From Blumeriella jaapii (Eukaryota; Ascomycota; Leotiomycetes; Helotiales; Drepanopezizaceae): a stretch of 64,000 nt of DNA. The stretch is taken from the NCBI GenBank assembly GCA_009599575.1, contig VWND01000011.1, forward strand, positions 868,001 to 932,000, written 5' to 3'. Under the pieces are notes generated by a model. That model searched no databases. It had not been told where the DNA came from and worked only from the letters and a program-made list of their open reading frames with translations. Position 1 is the first letter of the stretch, and every line of letters begins with the position of its first letter. Position numbers and translations under genes: made by a program. Positions 36,880 to 49,117 of this stretch are shown in pieces.

Positions 36880-38410
36880 TAACCGAAAACGATCGGAATA
36901 AACCGATTAACGACGAAAATAAACTTTTAATCGATAATTACGAAACCGAAAATTTTTATTTAATTGCATATTACTTAATTATTTTATTCAAATTAATTAG
37001 CGTATTAAATTATTAATTTAAAATATTTAAAAATCAAGCTTTCGATTATATTTTAGCCGACAGAAAACTGTATAAAATAAAAAATAATATATATTAAAAA
37101 CGCTTAATAATAAATAATAAAGCTAATAAGTTTTAAGTTATAAAAAAAACTTACGAAAAAATGTTTTATAAAAAAACTAAAGCTATTTATTACCGAATTA
37201 AAAACGATTTATGATAGAAAAAATACTTCGAAAATTGCAAAGCTTTCGTTAAAAATTGTATTTTTTGTTAAAAACGAAAGCTTGGCCGAAAAAAAAATTT
37301 ATTATATCCGACGTAATTTTTTAAAATTTAAAAAAAAATTAATTTCGATGTTATACGTATATCGATTACCGACCGCGGATATATATGCTTTGTATTTGCT
37401 ATCGACGATCTGTTTAAATAGCTTAAAAAGCGATTTTTTCGAAACGCTATTTCCGAAATTATAACAACTTTTTTTTAAAAAAACAATATATATCGATACG
37501 ATTTGTTTAGCAAATTAAACGTCGATAATAAATCCGAAAACAAAAGCGTTATCGAAAGCTTCGTAAAAAAATACGGTATCTAACGTATTTAAATTTTAAT
37601 TTATAATTCGAAAAGCAACGGATCCGTTAAACAAAATTATAAAAATATTTTCGACGGCTTTTCAAAAGCTATTCGAAAAAACTATAAGCGTTAATCGCGG
37701 AAATTCTCGGAAATGCTTTTTGCTATACGCATATGCATATACGCTTTTATTAAAATAATTTTATTTTTTATTTAATACGGCAAAAACGCTCGATTGTTTT
37801 TAAAAATAAAATAGCTTATATAAAAACTTTATAACGTAATTGAAATAAAAACGAAAGCGAATTTATTAATAATAAAATTTAAATAATTAAATTACCGCGA
37901 TATAAATATAAAAAAAAGAATTTTAAAAAAAAAGTATAAAAAAACAGCTAAAAAAGTCTGAAATAAAACCAAAATTTTAAAAAAAAAACGCTAATTAAAA
38001 AAAGAGATTTAATTTTAATTTACGACGTTCAGCGCGTTATTAACAAATCGGCCGATATTAAGCTTAATTATAAATAACTCGGACCTTTCGAAATATGCGA
38101 AGCCGAATTAAATAAAAGTTATTATAAGCTTACGAAATTCGATACAACAAAACTAAAAAACATTCGCCGTTAACCGATTAAAACGATTTTATAAAAAAAA
38201 TTAACAAATTTATTTTTTGGATTTTAATTTAAATACTAATTCCGATTTCAGCGATTCCGATAACGATTCCGATCAAAGCGATTATATTTTTAAAAAAAAA
38301 ACTTTTTGAAAAAGTCTGGAAACAATCGGATAATAATCCCGCTATTGAAAAAACGATTTAAATCGTAATTTTATTTATAACCGAAAAAAAGAAAAATACA
38401 TACAAAATAG
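36880..38410 (+). pseudogene. E1 linker and integrase
   Basis: Acidic linker, then the zinc-binding region (37150-37300), core and C-terminal domain. The core reads KLNVDNKSENKSVIESF, then IYNSKSNGSVKQNYK. The catalytic Glu of VERGHR is Lys, as in E2. The C-terminal end near 38060-38210 reads LNYK-LGPFEICEAEL and a KRFYKKN-like end. This copy is uninterrupted over the point where G1 sits in E2 and F2 sits in E3. Confidence 0.78.
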
Positions 38411-38870
38411 TTTATTAACTGTTTTACTATTTTTATTATTTATTGTTTTTTTTTATTATATACTGTTTTATTATATTTATTTTGCTTTGCTTATATACAA
38501 TTTAATTATTTTGTTTTATATTTATTATTTATTTTTTAAAAAAAAATTATATTATTTAAAATATTTATTATACTTTTTTTTGTTTAATTGTACTTTTGTT
38601 TACCAAAACAAAAGCTTTGTATATATTTAAGCCGCATATTTAATATATTTATATTACTCGTATATTTTATTAATACTATTTTTTATACATTTTATTATTT
38701 ATTATTTCTTATATTATTTACTTTTTTCGTTATTTTAAACGGATGCTTGCCTAAACAGTTATAATTTATTAAAAAAACAATATGCGAATTCCCGGGATTT
38801 TTAAATACAAATATTTTACAATTTTCGTACTTTTTTTTAATTTTTTTTTAATAAATATAATATCTTTTTT
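38411..38870 (+). other. E1 spacer between pol and post-pol ORF
   Basis: AT-rich, no readable frame, matches E2 22751-23200. Confidence 0.5.
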
Positions 38871-38879
38871 TAGTTAATA

Positions 38880-41393
38880 AACCTATCGATATTATATCGT
38901 TTTCTAAGCAAAGCGTTGTTAAACCTAGCAAATTTATTTTTAATTTATTTTGAAACGAAATTATTATACGCAATTATTTCGAATTTAAACAAATATATAA
39001 TACCGCTATTTTAAATTAATAAACAGCTTTTATAAAAACTTTTATAAAACAACTCGATATAATAACCGGAAACGTTAACGAATTTTTATTCGATTATAAA
39101 AGTTTCGTTAAAACTGAATTTATTCGCAAAAGTTTTAATTACGATAAATTTTTATTAAATTACGACAACGCTTTAAAAGCTTTCGCCGAAGCAAAAAAAG
39201 CTCGAAATAATAAAAAAAAAATAATAAACCGGGTTTTGCGTTTTTTGCCAAATCAACGAGAAAAAAATATTTTAAAATACGTTTTTAATAAAATCACCGA
39301 TATTATTTTATTTCGGTATTTCGCTCGCTTTTTCGAAATTATTATTTTTATTAAAAAGAAATTTAAATATTAAACGCTTATATTTTTAAAACGCAAATCC
39401 TAAAAACTAATAATTTAAAAATCCGCAAATTTATAAGCTTTTTTACAATTATTTGCCAACTGATCGACGACGCTATACAATCGCTAAAAAAAAATTTAAT
39501 CGGCTGCGAAATTCTAAATTTAATTTTTTTTTAAAACAAAAAATTAAGCGTCGTTAAATACGACATTTTTATATTAAAAAAAAACGACGCTATTCCGACG
39601 TTTTAAATTTACAACGACGAAAAAAACGAAAAAGCTAATATCATTTTCGTTTAATTCGAAAAAATATACGCGATAATAATTAATATTTTCAAAATAGCTA
39701 AAACAATTCGTCGATTTTTATTTTTAATTATCGAAAACGAATCCGAAAACGAAATTAAAAGCGTGATAGCAAATAACCGTTTATTCGAATATAAAAAATC
39801 TATTATATTTGTACAAACGATTTCGGAAAAAATAAAAATAAAAAACGTAAAAAAGCGCGCCGACATTTTCGAAACTTTTTTTATTCGGAAAAAAAAACTA
39901 TTCGCGTCGTTAGCAAAAAAAACACCGCGAATAAAAACAGCCGGAAATCGACGCCGAGCTATAGCCTTTAAGCTAATTAACAAAAAACGCGACGATTTTA
40001 TAAAATTAAATTCGGAAAACGCCGGTATTTCGAAAAAGAAAAATTTAAACGATTTTAAATTTAATTTTTCGAAATTAAATACGCAAATATCAAAAACGCT
40101 TATTGCGTTTAAAAACGTCGTATTATTATCGTTAATATTTTAGATTTTAATAAAAGTATTTAAGATTTCGACTATTATACGATTCGACCGAAAAAGCTTA
40201 AAAAAAAATATCGAAGTTATCGCGGAAAAAATTATACAAAAAGCATAAGATTAAATTATTTTGCTTAAAACTTTCGCTTTCGACGACGAAACGATTTAAA
40301 AGTTTTATTTCGATATTTTTATATAAAAACTAAATAAACCCGTCAGCTTTTTTTTTTTTGCTTCGAACGAAAACTAAATTAAGCTTTTTTCGGAAAATTA
40401 CAAATATAATACGCCGGAACAAATAAAAAAAACTTTTAAAAACGGTAATCCGTTTTTATTCGAGCTTTTTTTCGCTGAAAAGCTTCGATTTTTTAATTTC
40501 GTTTTTACGAATAACGTTAATATTAAAAAAAACGGCAAATTCTGTTATTTCTACGTACGCTGTTACGCGGCGTATTGCGATTTAATTACAAAAAAAGTCG
40601 ACGTTATCGGTTTCGCTAATCGATTCGTTATTATCAGAAATTCGGATTACAACGTGTTCGAAATTAATTTTAATAATTAATTTATGTTCCGACGAAAAAT
40701 TGCGAAAATTATTTAAATACGTGCTAAGATTTACCTGGGCTACGCAAATTTTAAAACAGATCCTAAGGTTTTTAGCGCGACTATAAAGCTCGATTAAAAC
40801 GTAAAAAAATAAAAGCAACGAGTATTTTTAAAAGCCGATTTTTTTGGCCTTTCGACTAAAAATATGCTTTAAAGTTTATCCGAACTAAGTTGCGAATTCG
40901 TTAATTACGTAAGGTCGTACAACGGAAAAAATAAATTACTGCTGCATTTTATAAAAAAAAAAATAGCTATATATAAGCATTATTTCCGACTGGTTAAAAC
41001 CCAAAAAGCGCTTATAACTTTTTTCGCTAATATGCTATACAATTTTATTTAGCAAGTTTTTAAAATGCATCCCGGCTTTTATCTCGCTGCTTTAATTACT
41101 CGGAATCTTGGAAATTGCTGCCTCGTGGCATATTTTAACGTTTCGATCGTCCTAGGTCTCGCTGGTTCCGACCGTATTACAATTACAAAATTCGATATCG
41201 CCGATTTTTAAAAAAAAAAAAAAATCGAAGATTCTATCGACGTTATTTTCGACTATTACGTTCTGTCTGCATTCGCATATAATTTAAAAATGATCGAAGC
41301 TTATTTGCAATTATATTACGACGCTAAGCTGATTAAAACTATTTAAAAAAGCCTAGCTTTTTTGTATTTCAGCGCGTTTAAAACAGTGGCCTT
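38880..41393 (+). pseudogene. E1 post-pol ORF (first part), function unknown
   Basis: A long extra ORF between pol and the 3' LTR, continuing after D3 at 47801. The first 600 bp match the E2 remnant. Beyond it are pieces seen only here: an open 126-codon run at 39763-40143 (SEKIKIKNVKKRADIFETFF, FKLINKKRDDFIKLNSENAG), then TPEQIKKTFKNGNPFLFELF. KFCYFYVRCYAAYCDLITKK and VIGFANRFVIIRNSDYNVF follow. A Cys-bearing stretch and several Lys-rich helices are visible, but no domain I know. Whether it is an accessory element protein or captured host sequence is open. Confidence 0.55.
39900..39932 (+). repeat. 33-nt palindrome-ended unit, site delta in E1
   Basis: ATTCGCG to CGCGAAT, 33 nt, inside the post-pol ORF, coding FASLAKKTPRI in the open frame of 39763-40143. 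E2 has lost this region by deletion. Confidence 0.78.
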
Positions 41394-41654
41394 TATAACG
41401 ACTCATTCTTTTGCCCCTCGTGTCACCCCAGCAACTACGTATAGCTGCAAGCTTTCTGGTCTTCTAATAGGTCTCCTATCAACTGTAGAAATTATTTATA
41501 TATATAAGGCTTTTTTTTTAGCAACCTTTGCCTTTTGCAATTGTTAATTTTAAATGAATATCTTTGTTACAAAACCAAAGGTTCGTTTTATATCATATAA
41601 ATATGGCGACCAATTAATTAATCTCCTAACCCTTCGATTAATTAAATCGTTATA
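41394..41654 (+). repeat. D3 5' LTR
   Basis: 261 bp, starts TATAACG and ends CGTTATA. The leader ttatcaacaac follows as in D1 and D2. Confidence 0.92.
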
Positions 41655-41979
41655 TTATCAACAACTTTTTTTTTACGCTAGCGACGGCGTAAATTATTTT
41701 TTTCCTCGAATTCCTTACGGATTATATCAAAATGATCGACCGGTCGTAAAAAAGCTTATTTCCGTATTTCGCGAAAAATAACTTTTGTTTAACGATTTCT
41801 TTTTCAACAAAGCTTTTCAACTTCTGCTATTACATTTTAATTTTTTTTTTTTTAATCAGCGAAAAAGCAGCCTCCCTTAAAAGCTTTTTTTTTCAAAAAA
41901 CAATCTTTTCTCCGAGGAAAAAAAAACAAAAAAAAAGGCAGGGCGCCAACCATTTCGCCTGCCATCTTTTTCTTGCAGC

Positions 41980-43660
41980 TTAGCGCTGAAAGCGTTTAAT
42001 TAAGACTTTTGCAAAATCAATTAAAAAAAGCGCAAAAGCGTAAACGACAACTTTTGAAAATTATACGATTGCGACAGACCTTTTAATCAAAGCGTTTAAT
42101 AGAATTTATCGAACGTGTTTCTGCCAGTCGCGAATCTGTTGCTTTTTTTCGCAACGTTTTATTTTAATTAACAAACGCTGCAAATTAATTTCCACGCTTT
42201 TCGCGAACTTTTTTTAAATTTCCTTTTGACGGCCAAGATTTTACCGCGTTTTTTAAACGCTATAATTCTTATTTATCTGCTGATTTTCGATTAGTTCGTA
42301 TAAAGCGCGTTCCGAACTTTAAGTTTAAATTAAATAATAATAAAAATTACAAAACACGTTATTAAAAAACTAGAATTTTCGATAACTTCGAACTTTACTA
42401 CGACTATTTTGCTAGCGATCGATTTCGCAAGAATTATATATTCGATTAAATCGAAGGCGTAGCAAAAAAGTTTCTGATTCCGCGTATTTTAAATCGTTCC
42501 GATTTTATTTTTTTCGAAGAATTAATAAAAAAAATCGCCGATTTTCTGGCCGATTTTTTAAACGTTTAAAAGGCCGAAAACGAATTTAAAATGCTTGCAA
42601 TAAGTACGTACGACGATTTTTAGCGATTTTATTTACGATTTTTTATTTTCGCAACGAACGCTTAAATACGAACTGATAAACAGCTTCGGAACGTTTTTCG
42701 CGATAAAATACCAAAGCGTTTACGAAAAAAGCTGTACTTGAAATAGGCGCGTACAACGATTTTTAAAAATTAGCTTACCGCCGTCCGTTAAAAAAAACAA
42801 AATTAATTGGCTAAACGAATTTTATACGCGAATCGTTTTTCAATCAAATTTATTATTTATTAAAATAATAAATTTTTAACCAAAGCGTATTACGAGTCAA
42901 ATCGTACGTACGAAAATCGTCCAAATGCTTTACAAACTCTTTCTTAGCCTTTTTTTTTTTTTTTTTTTTTACGTCAAAACGCCCCTTTTAACGTTTTTCT
43001 TTTTCGATCGGACCAACGACAACGCTTGTTTTTTATTTTATATTAAAAAATTCAAAAAAGCTAATTTGCACGATTTTTTACGAGCCGACTTTCAGTTTTA
43101 CTTAAAAGCCTTTTTAAGCTGATAAATATAAACGAGGTCGAGCCGGCCGAAAATTCGCTTTTTAATAATAATAATAAAAACGAAAATCTTTTTCCAAACG
43201 ATTTTCAAAACGCATATAAAAAAGTTAAAAGCTTTTTTGCTAATCGGAAAAACGCTTAGGCCTAAGCAAAGTTTTTTTTTTAGGCGTATTACGCGATATA
43301 CGTTATTTTAACGTTCGGAAACTTTTTAATAGCGATTTATTAATAATCCCCGTTATATTCATTAAAAATAACTTTTCGTATAAAATAAAAGCGCTCGCCG
43401 ATTTTGAAGCGAACGGTTATACGTTAATCGATTCGGCGCTGATCAAATTCTTTTTTTTTTTTTTAAAACTTTTAATTTAACTTTTCCCGGGTTTTTTTCT
43501 TGTAAAAAGATATAATAAAGCTCGTGGTTATTTAATTATATATTTTACGCTTTTTAATTTTATTATTAATAATCGAATACAATCGTTTACTTTTTTTTTG
43601 ATTATTAACTTCGGAAATTATAATATAATTTTAGAAAAAACTTGGTTGGCCGAATATTAA
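41980..43660 (+). pseudogene. D3 gag and protease remnant
   Basis: Same blocks as D2 27560-29245. The protease piece near 43390 reads KALADFEANGYTLIDSALIK, closer to the ALADSGANGY pattern than D2, with catalytic Asp kept. Gag is unreadable except for acidic Asn-rich pieces near 43150. No CCHC motif seen. Confidence 0.6.
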
Positions 43661-43867
43661 GTTTTATTAGACTGTAATAAACGCAAGCTTTATTAGCCGA
43701 AATCCTATTTTTTTACAGCCTTTTACGCTCGTTGTATTAAAATCTCTTATTTACATTTCCGAAAAATTTAATTTCGTTATCAAAACGACGCTGTAAAACG
43801 TAACAAAAACCTTAATTAATTATGGCAGATTTACGACGCTGTGCGAAACGCGAAAAAGTCGAATTTT

Positions 43868-43900
43868 ATTCGCGATGCCAATTTCGATAGCGACGCCAAT
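43868..43900 (-). repeat. 33-nt palindrome-ended unit, site epsilon in D3
   Basis: ATTCGCG to CGCCAAT on the plus strand, 33 nt, same place as in D1 and D2. Confidence 0.75.
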
Positions 43901-44229
43901 AGAATAATACAAAAAATTATATTATTTTCCCAGGTTGCCGATTTTTTTTTTTAAATTTTTTTTTTTTTTCTCCTTTTGTCAAAACAGCTTTTTCGTTCTA
44001 CGAAAAACAATTATATTAAAAACCCAAGAAAAGCTTTCGCCGCGATAGCCTTTCAGCTTAATATAATCGATAGTTCAGATAAGCAATCTTTTTCTGAACT
44101 TTCCAAACGACCAATTCGAAAACGAGTTTTTTAATCTATTACTTACTTAATTTCCATCTGTCAGATTATTATATACGTTTTTAAACTGATCTTCAAAAAA
44201 AAAGCAATTGAAATGTTTTTAATTTTTTT

Positions 44230-47200
44230 ATACGAAATCGACAAAATACTAAACGACCTTACGTATAATACTTTTTTTAAAACTTAATTTTATAATCTTT
44301 TCGAACGTTTCAGAACCAACGAAATATCGATTATGATTTTTTCAATTAGCTTAGCAAAGCTAATTTCGAATAAACCTTTTTTCGAATTTTTTTTTTCGAA
44401 ATACAAAAACCTCGAACACGTGTTTCTAAAGCCGCCAGCAACGAGCTAGCTTTTCACCGGCCTTACGATTATAAAATCGAATTTATTATAAGTAAAAAAA
44501 AACTGAAATACACTTTTTTATATAAAATATCGATTTTAAAGCTCGAAATTATTAAGATTTATTTGCAAAATAATTTTAATAAAGGTTTTATCGAACTTTT
44601 CACCGCTTTTTTCGCTGCTTTAATGCTTTTCGCTAAAAAACCCGACGGTTTATTACGTTTTTGTATCGATTATCGAGCTTTTAATAATATTATTCGTAAA
44701 AATCGCTATTTTTTTTTCTTTTATCGATAAAACTTTTGCTCGTTTTTCGAAAGCGCGAATTTTTACAAAGCTCGATATTCGTTAAGCTTTTTATAAAATT
44801 CAAATGGATTCCGCTAATAAAAAACTGACGACGTTTCGTACGCGTTACGGCGCTTATAAATGCAAAATGCTACCTTTTGGCTTTATTAATAAATCCGCAA
44901 TTTACTAACGTTATATAAACGACGTTTTTTTCGATTATTTAAACGATTTTTGCATTGCATATTTGAATAATATTTTTATTTATTCGTCCGACCTTTTGAA
45001 ACACGTTATATACGTTCGCAAAATACTCCAAAAGCTCGCTAACGCTGAATTACAGGCCGATATTCGAAAGTCTGAATTTAACGTTATTCGGACCCGTTAC
45101 CTAGGTTTTATTATTTTAATTAAAAACTTAAAAATAAACTAAGAAAAAATCTTCGTAATCGCCCATTGAAAGCTTTTTATTATTATAAAAAGTATATAAA
45201 GTTTTTTTGATTTTTGTAACTTTTATCGACGTTTTATTCGAAACTACGATATAATTACAAAGCTTTTAGTTTATTTAACCAAAGCTAACGTTTTTTTTAA
45301 TTTTATTTCTAAGTATTAAAAAAGTTTCGACCTTTTTATATTAGCTTTTATTACTGCATTAGTTTTATAATATTACAGGCAAAATTTTCTTTGTATATTA
45401 AAAACTAACGCTTCCGACGGCGTAATAGCTTTTATGCTTTCGCAATTTTATAATAACGATTGGCTTCCAGTCGCTTATTTTAGCAAAACTATAGCTTTCG
45501 CAAAACTGAATTACGTCGTATACGACAAAAAAATGCTTGCAATCGTAAAATTTTTAAATAACTTTCGTATTAAACTGGCTAATTTAGTTTATCAAATCAA
45601 AATAATTATTAATTATAAAACCTTAAAATATTTTATAATTTTTAAATTTTTAAACGTTCGATAAATACGCTAAGCCGAATTCTTCGCCGATTACAACTTT
45701 TTTATTACGTATAAATCAAATAAACACAATCTTTTAACTGACGTATTAATACGTCGTACGAACGAATTCGACCGCTAAAACTTTTTTAAACGCATTTAGC
45801 GCCTGCAAATTCTTTTTCGAGCCGATTAAATTAATTACCGCTTTTTAATTAAAAAACTTCGATTTTTTACGGCTTCCGAAATAGCTGTTTTTATCGTTGA
45901 AATAGCTGATTTTTCTTTCGCATTTCGTATCGTTAATTAAATTTTTTACGCTAATCGCACAGCTAACAGCTTAATAACTTTCCGAAAAAAAGCTATACGA
46001 AACGCTACGAAAAAAAACGACGATAATAATACTTCGTATACGCTTAAACGCGATTTGCTGCTATACTACGGTCGTTTAATAATATCAGACGTCGATTATT
46101 TTCGTTTGGCTTTCGTACGAAAAATGCACGACCAGATTTCCACCGCTTATTTTAACGTTCGCAAAACTACGCAATTGCTTTCGGATTAATATTATTAGCG
46201 AAGTATAACAGCTTTTGTAAAATAATATTATCGCAACTGCTACGCTTATCGAAAAAGTTTTATTTTAAAAAATAAGCGCCCCGGCTTTTTTTAGCTTTTT
46301 CCTGTTTTTAATTATTTTTGAAAACACGTTATAATAAACTTTTGCAATTTTAATAAAAACAAATACGATTACGATAACGTGTTCGTAATAATAAATCGCT
46401 TTTTTAAGCAGGCTATTTCGATTTTTTATTATAAAAATATCGACGTTCGAAACTTTGCTAAATTATTTATATTCCACGTATATAAATATTTTGGCTTTTT
46501 AAAAAGTATTATTAACGATCGTAGCTTTTAATATTAGTTTACCTTTTGATTTGAATTAAACAAAATATTCGATATTTAATTAAAGCTTTCGACAGCCGCT
46601 TATTCTGAAACCGATGGTCAGACCGAAATTTACAATTAATACTTGCAAAAACGCTTTCGACCCTTCGTAAATTTCTATTAAAACGATTGGAACGAATTTA
46701 TTTTAATAATAAATTTCGCTTAAATAGTTTTTTTTTACAAAAGTTTAAATGGCTTTTCATCTTTTGAAATTGTATACGATTATATTTCTTATATTAATTG
46801 AAATTAAAAGCTCGATATTTCTTTTTTTTATAATCTTTTATATAAACTAAACGCAAACGAAGCTCGTGCGTACGCTCGCCGCTATTACGACGCTTGAAAC
46901 TTCGCTAAATCGCATTTTCAATAAGCTTACGATAAAATAAAAAAAAGTGCGAATAAGTTTCGCCGCGCGATCGATTTTAACGTTAGCGATTATATTTGGC
47001 TCGATATGCGTTTATTTCCGACTTTTTCGGCCTTTTCGCAAGCTCGACAATTTTACAAACGGCCTTTTTAAAATTATAGCCAAAATTTTCGATAACGCTT
47101 TTAAGCTAAACCTTTCTAATATTATAAACGTACATCCAGTTTTTTACGTTAATCGACTGCGTAAAGCAGCTAACGACGCGCTTTTAAATTAAATTAACTT

Positions 47201-47290
47201 AGCTTTTGAATTTATTAATATAATTAATAAGTTTAAATACAAAATCGAAAAATTGATCGCTTGTCGAATACAGCGAAAGGCCCTTTAGTA
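44230..47290 (+). pseudogene. D3 RT, RNase H and integrase
   Basis: RT reads LFAKKPDGLLRFCIDYRAFN, MLPFGFINKSAIY and the catalytic box Y-L-N-N at 44960-44971. RNase H 45434-45664 has WLPVAYFSKTIAFAKLNYVV and YDKKMLAIVKFL. Integrase keeps YSETDGQTEIYN near 46600, so the catalytic Glu is intact. The integrase C-terminal domain is at about 47005-47285. Fewer replacements than D2 in places (for example MLPFG), but stops remain throughout. Confidence 0.86.
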
Positions 47291-47515
47291 CAAAGCTTTT
47301 TAGATAGGTTTAAATAAAGATTTTACATGGTATTCCGCGTTTGATTTTATATACGCTTTTCTAAAAGTGCGCGATTTTCATTTGGCGTATAAAAAATTTT
47401 CCGTTTTTTTTGCAAAATTTATAAATTGGCTAAAAGCGTATTCCGAAGGTTTGAATTCGTACGATTATTTAAATAGCGACGTACCAATAAATAAAAGCTC
47501 AAGGGCGCGCTTTTT
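47291..47515 (+). pseudogene. D3 chromodomain
   Basis: Reads LDRFK-RFYMVFRV in shifted frame and, in frame, YSAFDFIYAFLK and FHLAYKKFSVFF, ending SSRARFFRTEG. Same place and layout as D2 32871-33090. Confidence 0.65.
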
Positions 47516-47531
47516 TCGGACGGAGGGGTAG
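47514..47531 (+). other. D3 polypurine tract
   Basis: cggacggaggggtag directly before the 3' LTR, the plus-strand primer site. The other D copies have more mutated versions. Confidence 0.7.
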
Positions 47532-47795
47532 TATAACGACTCACTTTTTTGTTTTTCGTATTACTCTAGCAATTACGTATAATTGCAAGTTTTCTGGTCT
47601 TCTGGTGGATCTTTTATTAATTATAAAAACTATTTATATATATAAGACTTTTTTTTTTTTAGCAACCTCTGCCTTTTGCAGTTGTTGATTTTAAATAAAT
47701 ATTTTTGTTACAAAACCAAAGGCTCGTTTTATACCATATGAACACGGCGACCAGTTGACTGATCTCCCAGCCCTCCGACTGATTAGATCGTCACA
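47532..47795 (+). repeat. D3 3' LTR
   Basis: 264 bp, ends GATCGTCACA followed by gcctt. GC-rich and little mutated in its last 90 bp. Confidence 0.93.
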
Positions 47796-47800
47796 GCCTT

Positions 47801-48480
47801 AGCTATTTTATCGGATTACGAAACTGAAAGCTACGGAATAAAAAATGAAATAATTTTTGTCAGTTTTTCGATTAAACAAAAGATTTTCGTTAGATTCAGG
47901 ACCCAAAAAATCGACGGCGCGATATTAATTTATTCGAATAATTATACGACTTAAAAATACAAAAATCATTTCGAAAACGACGCTTCGATAAACAATCTGA
48001 TACTGTCTGTTTTGCGACGAAAGCAATTATAATATTTTCGATAGTTTCGACTGCAAACGGTTATTTTCGAATTATTCCGTGGAATAGTCTTTTTTACAGG
48101 CTTCGGGGCGCTTTTAAAAGCATTCGTCGATAAATAATCGTGGTCCGATTTATTAGTTTTACGCGAAGCAAAAGCGTTAATCGGTTTTAATCATAACGAG
48201 CTAGTCGATTATTTTTACGATTTCAATATAAGATTTTTAGCGCTTTTTGCAAAGCGTAGAACTACGTTTAAAAGCTGAAATTTATTATTTACGAAAAAAA
48301 GTCGTAAAAAATATTCGTCGCGGCGATATTTAATAATATTATCGACGAAAAAGTTATTAAAACGTTCGTAGGTTTAAACGATACTTCGACTGATATTTTA
48401 TCGAGCTATTTTTTAAAAAAGTAGAATAAATAAAATAATTCAAACGATAAGCGAAACGCTATCCCTTCGCAGAAGCTAAT
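47801..48480 (+). pseudogene. E1 post-pol ORF (second part)
   Basis: Continues the unknown ORF after D3. Pieces include LREAKALIGFNHNELVDYFY and short Lys/Arg-rich runs. Ends near 48430-48480, where homology with E2 (23905 on) resumes: the agcaaaaaggccaaaaacgg stretch. No recognised domain. Confidence 0.5.
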
Positions 48481-48651
48481 AGCAAAAAGGCCAAAAACGG
48501 GTTAGAAAACCGAAAAAGTATAGGGCTAAAAAGTTCGGTTTTTAATTAATTGATTTTTAGATTATATAAGATAAATTAGATTGCACTTATTAAAGTTATG
48601 TTTTTTTTTGATCGTAATTAAAAACGATTACGTATGCTATTTGGGACAAAA
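48481..48651 (+). other. E1 3' untranslated region
   Basis: Non-coding and conserved with E2 23935-24108, ending in ttgggaca before the LTR. No gene seen. Confidence 0.7.
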
Positions 48652-48917
48652 TATAAAACGGTGATATTTTGTATTAATAGAAGTTGGTAGTTTTAGCTAT
48701 GGTCGAGGCATGGATTTTTCCGAGACCTTCTGCCATTGACTATTTTCAATAGGTATAAGAGCAAAGCATTCCTTTAAATAGTACCACAGGCACGCAGTCC
48801 AATTTATACTTTTATTTTTTTTTTATTTTTTTTTTTAGTCTTTTCTAAGGATTTCCTAGATTATCTTACCCACCGACATGTGGCCGTATCAGTCTGGTTT
48901 TCCTACCTACTTTTATA
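48652..48917 (+). repeat. E1 3' LTR
   Basis: 266 bp, starts TATAAAACGG and ends TTTTATA. Next base onward is D4 sequence (ttgagacttttgc), giving the E1/D4 junction. Confidence 0.92.
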
Positions 48918-49117
48918 TTGAGACTTTTGCAAAATCAATTGAAAAAAACGCAAAAGCGTAAACGACAATTCCTGAAAATTATACGATTGCGACAAATCTC
49001 TTAATCAAAGCGTTTGGTAAAATTTATCGAACGTGCTTTTGCTAATCGCGAATCTGCTGCTTTTTTTCGCAACGTTTTATTTTAATTAATAAACGCTGCA
49101 AATTAATTTTTACGCTT

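Larger units (their letters stand above)
41394..47795 (+). mobile_element. D3, chromodomain Ty3/Gypsy retrotransposon inserted in E1
   Basis: 6402 bp, LTRs at 41394-41654 and 47532-47795, TSD gcctt at 41389-41393 and 47796-47800. Collinear with D2 (add about 14426 to D2 positions near the 3' end). Nothing is nested in it. Confidence 0.94.
1..48917 (+). mobile_element. E1, Ty3/Gypsy LTR retrotransposon, 5' end outside window
   Basis: E1 is read in three blocks: 1-1934, 35999-41393 and 47801-48917. The gaps are filled by C1 and D3. Block order matches E2: protease, RT, RNase H, linker, integrase, post-pol ORF, 3' LTR. Comparison with E2 puts about 2.85 kb of E1 (5' LTR and gag) left of the window. 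E1 keeps roughly 2.45 kb of post-pol sequence that E2 has lost. The 3' LTR runs directly into D4 sequence, so E1 was inserted in D4. All reading frames are broken. Confidence 0.9.

Noticed and set aside
39651..39983. Minus-strand frame of 110 codons
   Set aside because: Overlaps the plus-strand open run of the E1 post-pol ORF, which continues the frame shared with E2.
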